A stretch of DNA of 64,000 bases from Chryseobacterium sp. Lineage in GTDB: Bacteria; Bacteroidota; Bacteroidia; Flavobacteriales; Weeksellaceae. This document shows, in pieces, positions 8,388-17,169 of the stretch (positions are counted from its first letter, which is position 1; each line of letters opens with the position of its first letter). The stretch spans positions 1-64,000 of the forward strand of contig QFQW01000004.1 in the NCBI GenBank assembly GCA_003248755.1, written 5' to 3'. Under the pieces are notes generated by a model, which saw only the letters and a list, made by a program, of their open reading frames with translations, did not search any database and was not told the origin of the DNA. The position numbers and the translations under genes are program-made.

Positions 8388-9416
8388 TTATAAATCAATT
8401 ACTTTCCCGTTTTCAGAACTTTCCTTAGCTGCCTCAATCACTTTCATCGTATGGAAGCCCTGTTTTGCAGTAACAGGAACTTTTTGGTCATTCACGATTG
8501 CATTGTAAAGGTCATCATAAAAATCTAGATAATTCCCTTGAAAAGTTGGAAAATTCACAACTCGGTCATTGTAAACCAAAAGCCCTGTTTTATCTTCAGG
8601 TTCAGTCCCCCAATTTTCACGGTTCGGAACTTTTCCGAGCTTCAATTCATCTTCTTGGATGTCCGCTCTGTGTTTCAAAAAACTTCCTTTTTTGCCGTGG
8701 AAAACATAAGAAGGTGTCATTTCTTTTACAAAAAAACTTGCTTTCAGTCTTACGCGTTTATCAGGATAATAAAGAAGGATATCAAAATAATCATCAATCT
8801 GAGTATTTTCTCTCGTTCTTCTGATATCCGCAAAAACCTTTTCCGGATTCCCAAATAGTGTCAAAGCTTGGTCAATCACGTGTGAACCTAAATCCATCAG
8901 TATGCTTGCACCAGGATTTCCATTTTCTTTCCAGGCTTTTGGGCTCAGTTCAGGATTATATCTTTCGAATCGGATTTCTGCTTCCACAATCTCTCCAAGA
9001 TAGTCTTCTTCCAATACTTTTTTAACGGTTCGGAAATCACTGTCATATCTTCGGTTCTGATAAACGCAGAGCTTTAGATTTTTTTCTTTAGCAAGCTGAT
9101 GTAATTCTTCTGCTTCCTGAGAAGTCGTTGTGAAAGCTTTTTCTACCAAAGCATGTTTCCCAGCTTCCAAAACTTTTTTAGTGAATTCGAAATGAGTATC
9201 AATTGGCGTATTCACCACAACTAATTCTGCATCACTTTCCAGAACTTCTTCCAAGGAATTAAAACTTTTAACTTCAGGATAATCTGTTTGTATATTTTTT
9301 TTGCTTCGTTCGTAGGCTCCGATTAATTCAAATCCGTCGTTAACTTCAAGAAATGGTGCGTGGAACAATTTCCCCGAACCGCCATAAGCCAACAAAGTAG
9401 TCTTTATCTGTCTCAT
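8388..9416 (-). CDS. Gfo/Idh/MocA-family oxidoreductase
   Basis: This 342-residue NAD(P)-dependent oxidoreductase resembles the YdgJ/YhhX type. The start at 9416 (MRQIKTTLLAYGGSGKLFHA) is chosen because the fold begins there; 16 further residues could be read from 9464 but are not domain-like. The nucleotide motif is AYGGSGKLFHAPFL. The EKP motif is changed to EKA in LVEKAFTTTSQEAEEL, as in YdgJ-like proteins. MDLGSHVIDQALTLFG is the substrate-side helix. It is monocistronic by layout and convergent with the preceding gene. The substrate is unknown. Confidence 0.88.
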   Translation of the reverse strand: MRQIKTTLLAYGGSGKLFHAPFLEVNDGFELIGAYERSKKNIQTDYPEVKSFNSLEEVLESDAELVVVNTPIDTHFEFTKKVLEAGKHALVEKAFTTTSQEAEELHQLAKEKNLKLCVYQNRRYDSDFRTVKKVLEEDYLGEIVEAEIRFERYNPELSPKAWKENGNPGASILMDLGSHVIDQALTLFGNPEKVFADIRRTRENTQIDDYFDILLYYPDKRVRLKASFFVKEMTPSYVFHGKKGSFLKHRADIQEDELKLGKVPNRENWGTEPEDKTGLLVYNDRVVNFPTFQGNYLDFYDDLYNAIVNDQKVPVTAKQGFHTMKVIEAAKESSENGKVIDL

Positions 9417-9524
9417 AAATTTAGAATAATTTTGATGATGCAATTTAACTAAATAAAAATTCAAGCCACAAAGCCTGCAACTTGAATCTTAATTTGTCAT
9501 TTATTGTTGAGAGTTAGTCTATTA

Positions 9525-9550
9525 AAGGCTTCGAGAGCCTCAGTCTGACA
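9525..9550 (+). repeat. Interspersed repeat family 2 (CTTCGAGAGCCTCAG), copy 1
   Basis: It reads aaggcttcgagagcctcag then tctgaca. It contains the small inverted repeat aggct-tcgag-agcct. Related copies lie at 28333, 48384 and 60607. The surrounding gap 9417-9641 has no gene. Confidence 0.7.
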
Positions 9551-9641
9551 TCGCTGAAAATAAACTATTAGTATCAGATTTGTCAGTATGGTGTAATCGA
9601 AGACCTTCAAACTCTTCAACTCTCAAACACTTCAAACCAAT

Positions 9642-10466
9642 TTATCCCATAATATGAAAACCGCCATCCACGTGACGGATTTCTCCGGTAATTCTGGTTT
9701 CTTTTCGGAAAAGATGAACAATTTCGTGAGCCAAGTCTTCCGGCAAAGCATTTCCAAGCGGACTGATTCTATTCGCTCTTTCAACGTCTTCAACCTTCAA
9801 AGTTGCATTTCCGGCTTTACTTCCCATATAAGGAGAGAATCTGATTGCATTGGCGCGGATTCCATATTTTTTGCCTAATTCGTAAGCCATTTCTATTGTC
9901 AGTCTTTCGAGTGCTGCTTTGGCAATGCTCATATTGATGTAAGGGAAAAACGAAACTTTTTCAGCAGCAATATAACTTAATGAAACTATCGAAGCGCCAT
10001 TTTGCAAAACACCGTTCGCAAGCAAAGCATGACAAAGTGTAACCAGAGAAAATGCAGATACATTCATCGTATCATTGAATTCCTCAGCTGTTACTTCCAG
10101 CATTGGTTTTACAGATTTGTTTCTAATCGTTTTGTCCATTGCGATAGCGTGAAGGAAACCATTCAGTTCAATGTTTTTTGTTTTTAAATTATCAGCGAAA
10201 TGGCTTAAACTTTCAGGTAGCGTTACATCCAGTGGAGCTGTGTAAACATCGTTACCCAAAACTTTTTTGCAGGCATTTTCGAAGTCTTCATAATTTTTGC
10301 TGAGGAATGATTCTGCTTTTTCGGAAAGATTCTTGTGAAAAGGCGTGACGCCCAAACCTGTGCAGACAACTTTTCCGTTGTTGGCAAGGATTTTTTCTGC
10401 GGTTTTCATCGCTAATGAATTCTCATCTGCAATTCCGGTAATTAGAAAAGTTTGATTATCTAACAT
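9642..10466 (-). CDS. fabI: Enoyl-ACP reductase (FabI type)
   Basis: It performs the NAD(P)H-dependent reduction of trans-2-enoyl-ACP, the last step of each fatty-acid elongation cycle. The protein has 274 residues from MLDNQTFLITGIADENSLAM; the ATG at 10466 puts the cofactor motif at the N-terminus, as usual. The FabI catalytic Tyr-X6-Lys is visible as YINMSIAK. The GIADENSLA segment takes the place of the GxxxxxSxA dinucleotide loop. It lies 41 bases downstream of fabH on the same strand, giving a two-gene fatty-acid synthesis unit. It appears complete and typical in length. Confidence 0.93.
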   Translation of the reverse strand: MLDNQTFLITGIADENSLAMKTAEKILANNGKVVCTGLGVTPFHKNLSEKAESFLSKNYEDFENACKKVLGNDVYTAPLDVTLPESLSHFADNLKTKNIELNGFLHAIAMDKTIRNKSVKPMLEVTAEEFNDTMNVSAFSLVTLCHALLANGVLQNGASIVSLSYIAAEKVSFFPYINMSIAKAALERLTIEMAYELGKKYGIRANAIRFSPYMGSKAGNATLKVEDVERANRISPLGNALPEDLAHEIVHLFRKETRITGEIRHVDGGFHIMG

Positions 10467-10507
10467 ATTGTTAATTAACAATTAATAATTAAAAATTAAT
10501 GAATTCA

Positions 10508-11506
10508 CTACGCTTTATAAAGTGCAGTTCCCCAAGTCCAGCCGGAACCAACCGCTGCAAAAAGCAATAGATTTCCAGCTTGTACACGTCCGCTTTTGAA
10601 GGTTTCATCAAGCACAATTGGGATGGTTCCACCGGACGTATTGGCATATTTATCCATATTCGTCATTACTTTTTCGAATGGAATATTGGTTTTTCTTGCC
10701 GTTTCCTGAAGAATTCTGATGCTTGGCTGATGAGGAATTACCCAATCCACATTATCGGAAGTCAGTTGGTTAGCGTCTAATATCTCATTAATCGTTTCGG
10801 GTAAAACTCTGGTAGCAGTTTCAAAAACTTCTTTCCCGTTCATTTGGAAATAATGAAGTCCCTGCTTCAAAGTTTCTTCCGAAGCCGGCATTTCTGAACC
10901 ACCTGCCGGAATATTGAAATGGTATTTTCCGGTTCCATCTGCGTGAAGTTTAAAATCAAAAAATCCTTTATCTTCTGTAGTTGCAGATAATAAAATCGCA
11001 CCGGCACCGTCTCCAAAGAAAACAGAATCTTTTCTTTCCCAATCCGTAATGGTCGAAAAAGTATCAGCCCCAATCACCAATACATTTTTATACATTCCGG
11101 TTTCTATGAACTGGCAGCCAATGGCAATTCCGTAAAGGCCTCCGGAACAAACTGCAGAAATATCAAAAGCGACAGCTTGAGGCGCTTCCATTTTTTCCTG
11201 AACAAAACACGCTGTTGACGGCGCTTGTCTGTCAGGCGTAGAAGTAGCAACAATAATCAGGTCGATATCTTTTGGAGTGATATTTGTATTTTCCAAAGCT
11301 TTCAATCCTGCTTTGTAAGCTAAATCGCTGGTCACTTCACCTTCGGCAATCCGGCGTTCTCTGATTCCCAGATTCTTAAAAATCCACTCGTCGGAAGAAC
11401 CTACTTTTTCGAAAAAATCATTTTTTAAAATCTTTGGCGGAACATACGAACCGGTTCCTTTAATGTAAGCTCTTAATTTCTGCATAACATCCATTCTTTC
11501 ATTCAA
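10508..11506 (-). CDS. fabH: 3-oxoacyl-ACP synthase III (FabH)
   Basis: It condenses an acyl-CoA primer with malonyl-ACP to start fatty-acid synthesis. The Cys-His-Asn triad is visible as DISAVCSGGLYG, IPHQPSIR and YANTSGGTIP. The frame gives 332 residues; a start at the second or third Met (MQKLRAYIKGTG, residue 8) would give a more usual N-terminus. Flavobacteria carry several FabH homologues, some of them used for branched primers or secondary lipids, so housekeeping function is likely but not certain. It precedes fabI in an operon and is divergent from pcm. Confidence 0.9.
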   Translation of the reverse strand: MNERMDVMQKLRAYIKGTGSYVPPKILKNDFFEKVGSSDEWIFKNLGIRERRIAEGEVTSDLAYKAGLKALENTNITPKDIDLIIVATSTPDRQAPSTACFVQEKMEAPQAVAFDISAVCSGGLYGIAIGCQFIETGMYKNVLVIGADTFSTITDWERKDSVFFGDGAGAILLSATTEDKGFFDFKLHADGTGKYHFNIPAGGSEMPASEETLKQGLHYFQMNGKEVFETATRVLPETINEILDANQLTSDNVDWVIPHQPSIRILQETARKTNIPFEKVMTNMDKYANTSGGTIPIVLDETFKSGRVQAGNLLLFAAVGSGWTWGTALYKA

Positions 11507-11677
11507 TTAATTGAAATAATATTTATATTTTTAATAAGAAAGCAGTCAAAGCTATCAACTTTAATCTGATTAACGATTAATTATTTGATATATTTTCAAA
11601 ATAATGATTCTTGTTTGGATTTTAAAATTTTACTTCGGAAATTGCAGTCTGTATTTGAAAAACTACTAATTAAAATA

Positions 11678-12328
11678 ATGAGAGATACTTACGTTCACAA
11701 AGGCAAAAGGAAACAATTGGTCGATTATCTTCATCAGAAAATCGGAATTACTGATTCTTTTGTTCTTGATGCTATGAACGCAGTTCCGAGACATCTTTTC
11801 ATAGAAAGTGTTTTCGAAGATTATGCTTACGAGGACCGTGCTTTTCCCATCGCTTCTAAACAGACGATTTCTCATCCATCAACTGTTGCGGAGCAAACCG
11901 AATTGCTGGAAGTGAATGAAGGCGAAAAAGTTTTGGAAATCGGTACAGGCTGTGGTTATCAGACGGCAGTCCTTATCCAGATGAAAGCTTTGGTTTACAC
12001 CATTGAACGTCAAAAAGAATTGTATAATTTCTCTACTAAAATATTGAGAGAACTGAATTTAAGACCAAAATTTCAGAGTTTTGGAGATGGATTCGCAGGT
12101 TTGCCAACGTTTGCACCTTTTGATAAAGTATTAGTGACTTGTGGCGCAGAAGTTCTCCCAACCGAATTATTGAAACAACTGAAAGTTGGTGGTAAAATGG
12201 TAATTCCATTAGGGAAAACTGATGAGCAGATTCTTTATAGATTTACTAAAATTTCTGATACCCAGTTTGAGAAAGAAGAATTTGGGGTTTATAAATTCGT
12301 TCCGATGCTCCAAAATAAATCACACTAA
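11678..12328 (+). CDS. pcm: Protein-L-isoaspartate O-methyltransferase
   Basis: It methylates isoaspartyl residues of aged proteins using S-adenosylmethionine. The start at 11678 (MRDTYVHKGKRKQLVDYL) matches the family; the longer frame from 11585 adds 31 residues that do not look homologous. Motif I is VLEIGTGCGYQTAVL, preceded by the conserved ISHPSTVAEQTELL where the substrate binds. The C-terminal GGKMVIPLG is also conserved. The 216 residues are the usual size. It is followed by mazG after 29 bases, so the two housekeeping repair genes probably share a transcript. Confidence 0.92.
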   Translation: MRDTYVHKGKRKQLVDYLHQKIGITDSFVLDAMNAVPRHLFIESVFEDYAYEDRAFPIASKQTISHPSTVAEQTELLEVNEGEKVLEIGTGCGYQTAVLIQMKALVYTIERQKELYNFSTKILRELNLRPKFQSFGDGFAGLPTFAPFDKVLVTCGAEVLPTELLKQLKVGGKMVIPLGKTDEQILYRFTKISDTQFEKEEFGVYKFVPMLQNKSH

Positions 12329-12357
12329 AATCAATTATCAATAATAATTCATCACTT

Positions 12358-13128
12358 ATGAATTCTCGACAAGAAAAAATGGAGGCTTTTGGAAGGCTTC
12401 TCGATATAATGGATGACCTGCGGGAAAAATGCCCTTGGGACCAAAAGCAGACTTTTGAAACGTTGCGTCATCTGACTCTGGAAGAAACTTATGAATTGTC
12501 CGATGCGCTTCTGAATGAGGATTTATTGGAAATTAAAAAGGAATTGGGCGATGTTTTGCTCCATTTGGTTTTTTATGCGAAAATCGGTTCAGAAAAACAG
12601 AGTTTTGATATTGCTGATGTGATTAATTCTCTCAATGAGAAACTGATTTTCCGTCATCCGCATATCTATGGCGATACTGTTGCGGAAGATGAAGAAGCGG
12701 TGAAACAAAACTGGGAAAAACTGAAACTGAAGGAAGGAAACAAATCCATTCTTTCAGGTGTTCCGAAAGGTTTACCTCCGATTATCAAAGCTTATAGAAT
12801 TCAGGATAAGGTTAAAGGAATCGGTTTTGAATTTGATTCTGCCGATGATGCTTGGGCGAAGGTGAGAGAGGAGTTGCAGGAATTTCATCAGGAAACCGAA
12901 AAAGATAAAAAAGAAGCAGAATTAGGTGATGTTTTCTTTTCTCTGATTAATTACGCCAGAATCTCCGGACTGAATGCCGATACGGCTTTGGAAAAAACCA
13001 ATTCGAAATTCATTTCAAGATTTCAAAAAATGGAAGAGTTAGCTTTGTCTAAAAACCTTAGTCTTGCCGACCTTAATCTTGTAGAAATGGACAAACTTTG
13101 GGAAGAAGCCAAGGTTTTTGAAAAATAA
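12358..13128 (+). CDS. mazG: Nucleoside triphosphate pyrophosphohydrolase MazG
   Basis: It hydrolyses (d)NTPs to NMP and pyrophosphate and may remove aberrant nucleotides or lower ppGpp. It has the duplicated all-alpha MazG fold. The first domain has CPWDQKQTFETLRHLTLEE and EETYELSDAL, with ELGDVLLHLVFY as the metal-binding EXXD region. The second has ELQEFHQETEKDKKEAELGD and FFSLINYARISG. The 256 residues are the typical length of the two-domain form. It is co-directional with pcm. Nothing unusual was seen. Confidence 0.93.
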   Translation: MNSRQEKMEAFGRLLDIMDDLREKCPWDQKQTFETLRHLTLEETYELSDALLNEDLLEIKKELGDVLLHLVFYAKIGSEKQSFDIADVINSLNEKLIFRHPHIYGDTVAEDEEAVKQNWEKLKLKEGNKSILSGVPKGLPPIIKAYRIQDKVKGIGFEFDSADDAWAKVREELQEFHQETEKDKKEAELGDVFFSLINYARISGLNADTALEKTNSKFISRFQKMEELALSKNLSLADLNLVEMDKLWEEAKVFEK

Positions 13129-13159
13129 ATCTTATCTGTTGAATTTTATAATCTCACTA

Positions 13160-13228
13160 ATTAGGCAAATTGAGCAGATTTTTTTCTATGTTAATTCTGC
13201 GAAATCAGCTTAATCTGCGAGAATTTTT
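13160..13228 (-). repeat. Interspersed repeat family 3 (TCTGCGAG/AGCAGATT), copy 1
   Basis: On the minus strand it reads tctcgcagattaagctgatt, then ttcgcagaattaac and, after an A/T-rich stretch, atctgctcaatttgcctaa. The words GCAGATT / GCTGATT / GCAGAAT recur at short intervals. A related copy lies at 57362-57432. It fills most of the gap between mazG and the cupin gene. Confidence 0.6.
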
Positions 13229-13239
13229 TTTCTAATTGA

Positions 13240-13716
13240 TTATTCCGCGTCAATCAAAACCGCTAATTGAATGCAGTTTTCGTTTGAACGATTGCTCCAG
13301 GCGTGATTGGTTCCGGTTTGGATGACAATATCGCCGGCTTGTAAAAGCGCTTCGTCTGTATCGGTAATCAGGTGAATCTCACCGGACAAAATAATGATGT
13401 AGTCCAGACTTTTGGTTTGATGCATCAGCGGATGAGGTTGTCCTGCAGGTGCTTTGATTCCTAATTGTTCATCGGGCGGAATCTGAACATAGCGGAAATA
13501 AGTTCCGTTTTTGATAACACTTGGGATTGCAGAGTTTTCTATTGGTTTTTCCTGTTCAAAACTGGCCGGTGTGTTGCTGGTTTGCCAGACATCAGAAATA
13601 ATTAATCCTTTAAAATGTTCTGAAACATTAGTTACAATTTCATCATTTGCGATATAAGATTTTCCGTTTTTGGTTCCTGTTATGATTCGTCTTGGGATTG
13701 CTTTTATTTTGCTCAT
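13240..13716 (-). CDS. Cupin-domain protein
   Basis: This 158-residue small beta-barrel protein has the cupin core at about residues 75-150. The two cupin motifs are seen as GQPHPLMHQTKSLDYIIILSGE (positions about 91-112, His-rich) and LLQAGDIVIQTGTNHAWSNR. The histidines and glutamate could bind a metal, so dioxygenase or isomerase activity is possible, but no substrate can be named. Its ATG overlaps the stop of the dehydrogenase by 4 bases, so the two are translationally coupled. Both lie opposite an HxlR regulator, which suggests a role in handling a reactive or aromatic compound. Confidence 0.85.
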   Translation of the reverse strand: MSKIKAIPRRIITGTKNGKSYIANDEIVTNVSEHFKGLIISDVWQTSNTPASFEQEKPIENSAIPSVIKNGTYFRYVQIPPDEQLGIKAPAGQPHPLMHQTKSLDYIIILSGEIHLITDTDEALLQAGDIVIQTGTNHAWSNRSNENCIQLAVLIDAE

Positions 13717-14711
13717 TTATTTTGGTTTTGCATTATTAATTTTTTGCCTTGCGTTTTGTTGTCTTTCAATAATTGTTGCGCTTCTTCAGCAGTTTTGGCA
13801 CAAAGTCCGCCAACGATTTTTATAGGCAAAGGCTGAATGATTCCTTCTTCGATGTATAGTTTTATTTGATTAAGAGAATTTTTGAAATAATTATAATTTT
13901 TCTCTTTTGCATAAATGAAATTTGAAATGTTAAGAATCATTGCACCAATTCCGAAGAGTAAATCATTGGCTTTTGGAGTAATGAAATGAGTAATGTTGAT
14001 ATAGATTCCGTTGGCTTTTAGAATTTCGGCAGAGATTTCTGATAATTGCATTCCAACAGCATCGATAATCATATCGAATTTTTGATTTTGATTAATTTTT
14101 AAGATTTCTTTAGCCAGATTTTCCTGCTTGTAATTGACGATTTGATTTTCATTAATTCCGATATCAATCAACTGCTGAATACTCTCTTTGTTTCCAGCAG
14201 TGACAACTATTTTTTTATTGAATTTGCCTAAAAGAATTCTCAGAACGAAATTCCCGACTCCGCCAGAAGCACCCGTAATCAGAATATTTTCAATATTTTC
14301 CCAATCAACTCGGTTGAAAATCTGAAAAGCAGTGATTCCGATTGATGGTAAACCGGCACTTTCTTCAAAAGTTATCGGGTTTGGTTTTTTAGCAACGATT
14401 GCTTCGGGAAGGATGATTTCTTCAGCATAAGTGCCGTTGCTTCCCATACTTCCGCAGGCGAAAAATACTTCATCTCCGATTTTGAATTCAGTTACATTTT
14501 CTCCGGTTTCGATAATGATTCCAGACCCTTCTCTTCCTAAGATTGGCGAAGAAAGATATTTTCTCTCGTGTTCGTTTTCACGCATCTGATAATCGATTGG
14601 ATTAAAACCGGAAGCAATGATTTTGACTCGGACTTCGTCATTATTTATAGGTCTTAATGTAACGATTTCATCTTTCAGTTCATTATTTTCATTAAGGATA
14701 ATGGTCTTCAT
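13713..14711 (-). CDS. Zinc-free MDR-family NAD(P)H:quinone oxidoreductase
   Basis: This is a 332-residue medium-chain dehydrogenase/reductase. The N-terminal GroES-like domain has VKIIASGFNPIDYQMREN and ILGREGSGIIIETGENVTEF. The Rossmann domain has ILITGASGGVGNFVLRIL for NADPH. The cysteine cluster of zinc alcohol dehydrogenases is absent, so it belongs with quinone oxidoreductase or crotonyl-CoA-reductase-like members. It is the first gene of a two-gene operon with the cupin and is divergent from the HxlR regulator, the usual position of that regulator's target. Quinones or other electrophiles are the likely substrates, by inference from the family and context. Confidence 0.87.
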   Translation of the reverse strand: MKTIILNENNELKDEIVTLRPINNDEVRVKIIASGFNPIDYQMRENEHERKYLSSPILGREGSGIIIETGENVTEFKIGDEVFFACGSMGSNGTYAEEIILPEAIVAKKPNPITFEESAGLPSIGITAFQIFNRVDWENIENILITGASGGVGNFVLRILLGKFNKKIVVTAGNKESIQQLIDIGINENQIVNYKQENLAKEILKINQNQKFDMIIDAVGMQLSEISAEILKANGIYINITHFITPKANDLLFGIGAMILNISNFIYAKEKNYNYFKNSLNQIKLYIEEGIIQPLPIKIVGGLCAKTAEEAQQLLKDNKTQGKKLIMQNQNK

Positions 14712-14756
14712 CTATAATTGTTTTGTACAAATTTATTGGTAAAATGCTTTAAATTT

Positions 14757-14788
14757 GTTACTAGTTAACAATAGGTAACTGCTTACCT
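14757..14788. promoter_or_regulatory. Palindromic candidate operator between the oxidoreductase and the HxlR regulator
   Basis: Two overlapping inverted repeats are seen: gttac-N13-gtaac (14757-14779) and aggtaa-N4-ttacct (14773-14788). They lie in the 175-base divergent gap, 46-77 bases upstream of the oxidoreductase start, where an HxlR-family repressor would be expected to bind. Confidence 0.5.
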
Positions 14789-14886
14789 TAATGAAACCGG
14801 AATGAAATCGCTGTTAACAAAAATTGAAATTATTTACTAACGGACTGGCGATTGCATATGACAATTAAAAATAATAAAATTTACAT

Positions 14887-15255
14887 ATGAAAATAATTGA
14901 AAATAATATAGAACGGGAAACAACGTGTGGCGAGGAGCTTAGGGCAATGCGAGATTGCCTGGAAATCCTTGGAGGAAAGTGGAAACTGATGATTTTAAGA
15001 TATCTGAATAACCGCCAACATCAGGATATTCATTTCAAAAAACTGGAACGGGAAATTGACGGAATCTCTGCAAAAATGCTCAGCAAACAACTGAAAGAGC
15101 TGGAAACCAATCTCCTTATCACAAGAACGGTCACAGACGAAAATCAGATAATGGTTTTTTATGCCATTACAGAATATGGAAAAAGTGTAACGCCACTTAC
15201 CGAAAATCTTGTAGAATGGGGACTCAGACACAGAAAAAAAATCATCGAAGGTTAA
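14887..15255 (+). CDS. HxlR-family winged-helix transcriptional regulator
   Basis: It has 122 residues in the standard HxlR/YodB/HypR layout. The signature is LEILGGKWKLMILRYL, followed by FKKLEREIDGISAKMLSKQL for the recognition helix and the wing around ITRTVTDENQIMVFYAIT. Cysteines at positions 14 and 24 flank the first helix. Redox- and electrophile-sensing members of this family use a cysteine in this N-terminal region, so this may be a thiol sensor. That is inference. It is divergent from the quinone-oxidoreductase/cupin operon, with a palindromic site in between. Confidence 0.92.
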   Translation: MKIIENNIERETTCGEELRAMRDCLEILGGKWKLMILRYLNNRQHQDIHFKKLEREIDGISAKMLSKQLKELETNLLITRTVTDENQIMVFYAITEYGKSVTPLTENLVEWGLRHRKKIIEG

Positions 15256-15301
15256 TTGATTTTAGGGATTAAAAATAAATTTCATCATTATATTTAATTT
15301 G

Positions 15302-15309
15302 TATATTTG
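15302..15309 (+). promoter_or_regulatory. Candidate -7 box for the lemA operon
   Basis: TATATTTG matches the Bacteroidota TAnnTTTG element exactly, 31 bases before the lemA ATG. No clear -33 element was found. Confidence 0.45.
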
Positions 15310-15339
15310 ATTCAATTAAAATTTAAAACACATCAAACT

Positions 15340-15936
15340 ATGAAAGGTAAAGGTTGTATTGTATTAATCGTCATCGTTGCGTTAATTGCTATTGTCGGGT
15401 TTTGGGCAGTTGGCGTTAGAAACGGGTTTGTAGGTCAGGAGCAAAACGTGAACTCAAAATGGTCAAATGTAGAAACAGTCTATCAAAAAAGGGCGAACCT
15501 GATTCCTAATTTGGAAAGAACGGTAAAATCTTACGCTAAATTCGAATCTGAAACTTTGACAAAAGTGGTCGAGGCAAGGTCAAAAGCAACATCAGTTAAC
15601 ATCGACCCAACCAATATGACCGAAGCTGACATAGCAAAATTCCAAGCGGCACAAGGAGAATTAAGTGGTTCTTTAAGCAGATTATTGGCGGTTGTGGAAA
15701 GTTATCCAAACCTGAAAGCTGACCAGCAATATATCAATTTCCAAAGAGAATATACAGCAATTGAGAACAGTATCCGTTCAGAAACAGTCTATTACAACGA
15801 TGCAGCGAAGGAATATAATACGAATATCAAAAAGTTCCCAAATAATGTGATTGCTAATTTCTCCAATTTCAAAGAAAAACCATATTTCAAAGCTGAAGCT
15901 GGCGCAGAAAAAGCACCTACAGTATTTTCAGAATAA
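15340..15936 (+). CDS. LemA family protein
   Basis: It has 198 residues from the ATG at 15340; the TTG-initiated extension upstream has no signal character. A single N-terminal membrane helix (about residues 5-24, IVLIVIVALIAIVGFWAV) is followed by a long helical domain with the family features VNSKWSNVETVYQKRANLIPNLERTV and YPNLKADQQYINFQREY (positions about 40-65 and 127-144). LemA proteins are membrane-anchored, of unclear function, and commonly precede TPM-domain genes, as here. The stop overlaps the next start by one base (taatg), so the operon is tightly coupled. Confidence 0.9.
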   Translation: MKGKGCIVLIVIVALIAIVGFWAVGVRNGFVGQEQNVNSKWSNVETVYQKRANLIPNLERTVKSYAKFESETLTKVVEARSKATSVNIDPTNMTEADIAKFQAAQGELSGSLSRLLAVVESYPNLKADQQYINFQREYTAIENSIRSETVYYNDAAKEYNTNIKKFPNNVIANFSNFKEKPYFKAEAGAEKAPTVFSE

Positions 15937-16364
15937 TGAATCATTTTCTTACAGATACAGAGATGGCTTCACTTGTGGAAGCCATCAAAATAGCTGAAGA
16001 CCAATCTTCGGGTGAGATTCGTGTGCATATCGATTCTACATCGGAAGATGATTTTGCCCAAAAAGCGTTTGTTATTTTTAATTCGTTGGAGATGCACCTG
16101 ACTAAAGAAAGAAATGGTGTCTTGTTTTATGTGAATTTTGAACAACATTATCTCACGATTATCGGGGATGAAGGTATTCATAAAAAAGTGAAACAACAAT
16201 TCTGGGATAATCTTCACGATGAGATGACGTCTGAATTTGCCAAAGAAAATTACTACAAAGGTCTGAAAGATGCGATTCTGAAAACCGGACTCGAACTGAA
16301 AAAATATTTCCCAATCTCTGGGGAAAATATCAATGAATTACCCAATGATATCAGCTTCTCTTAA
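15936..16364 (+). CDS. Soluble TPM-domain protein
   Basis: It has 142 residues, with a TPM (TLP18.3/Psb32/MOLO-1) phosphatase-like fold covering most of the length. Typical segments are IAEDQSSGEIRVHI at about residue 21 and NGVLFYVNFEQHYLTIIGDEGI at about 59-80. It has no signal peptide or membrane segment, so unlike the next gene it should stay in the cytosol. It starts within the lemA stop and overlaps the next TPM gene by about 20-30 bases. The arrangement lemA-TPM-TPM repeats a known neighbourhood. The biochemical role of the family in bacteria is not settled. Confidence 0.85.
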   Translation: MNHFLTDTEMASLVEAIKIAEDQSSGEIRVHIDSTSEDDFAQKAFVIFNSLEMHLTKERNGVLFYVNFEQHYLTIIGDEGIHKKVKQQFWDNLHDEMTSEFAKENYYKGLKDAILKTGLELKKYFPISGENINELPNDISFS

Positions 16365-17148
16365 ACGATATATTTTCGCATTATTCCTGATTTTTGGATG
16401 GTTTTCCAAAGCTCAGCTGGTGCCGGAAAAACCAGCGGTTCTTTATCCTGTTTACGATAAGGCCGGATTGTTGTCGGAATCTGAAAAAGATGCTCTGAAT
16501 CAAAAACTCATCAAGTTCTCCGATTCTACTTCTACGGAAATCGAGGTTATTATTCTTCCGACAACTGGTGGCGAAGATGTGAATTATCTCGCAACAATGT
16601 ACGGCGAAAAATGGGGAATCGGACAAAAAGGTGTTGATAATGGTGTGGTTTTTCTAATCGCTACGGAAGACCATACAATGTCTATCCAGCAAGGTCGTGC
16701 AGTTGAGCAATATTTAACGGCTTCGGTTGCAGGGCAGATTCTGGATTATCTCGTAACACCGGCGTTCAAAAAAGGAGAGTTCTATAATGGGATTGACCGT
16801 GGAACTTCCGCTATTATGGAAGCCGTTCAGGGAAAATTCAAACCGATTGTCAAGAAACATAAGAACGAAGGTGGAATTAGTATTGGTGCTATTATTTTGA
16901 TTGTAATTGTCATTATTATTTTGATAAGTATAATCAATGGAAATAATGGTGGAGGAAACAATGACGATGATGATTATACACTCTCAAGAAAAGGTAACAG
17001 AAGATACCGAGGTGGATTCTTTCCATTTCCATTCCCGGGCAGTTTCGGTGGCGGTGGATTTGGTGGCGGAAGTAGTGGAGGCGGAGGCTTCGGCGGTTTC
17101 GGCGGAGGCGGAAGCTTTGGAGGCGGTGGTGCTTCTGGTGGATGGTAA
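16345..17148 (+). CDS. Secreted/membrane TPM-domain protein with glycine-rich tail (YgcG-like)
   Basis: It has a signal peptide (ISASLKRYIFALFLIFGWF..SKA), a periplasmic TPM domain at about residues 25-160 with YDKAGLLSESEKDALNQKL and the family EIEVIILPTTGG, one membrane helix (IGAIILIVIVIIILISIIN, about 185-203), an acidic linker, and a glycine/serine-rich tail that ends SFGGGGASGGW. The start used here is the second ATG (16345); 16333 would add four residues. Either overlaps the end of the previous gene. The Gly-rich tail is typical of YgcG-type proteins. The function is unknown, possibly envelope maintenance. Confidence 0.87.
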   Translation: MISASLKRYIFALFLIFGWFSKAQLVPEKPAVLYPVYDKAGLLSESEKDALNQKLIKFSDSTSTEIEVIILPTTGGEDVNYLATMYGEKWGIGQKGVDNGVVFLIATEDHTMSIQQGRAVEQYLTASVAGQILDYLVTPAFKKGEFYNGIDRGTSAIMEAVQGKFKPIVKKHKNEGGISIGAIILIVIVIIILISIINGNNGGGNNDDDDYTLSRKGNRRYRGGFFPFPFPGSFGGGGFGGGSSGGGGFGGFGGGGSFGGGGASGGW

Positions 17149-17169
17149 AATTGAGAAATGAAATATTAT

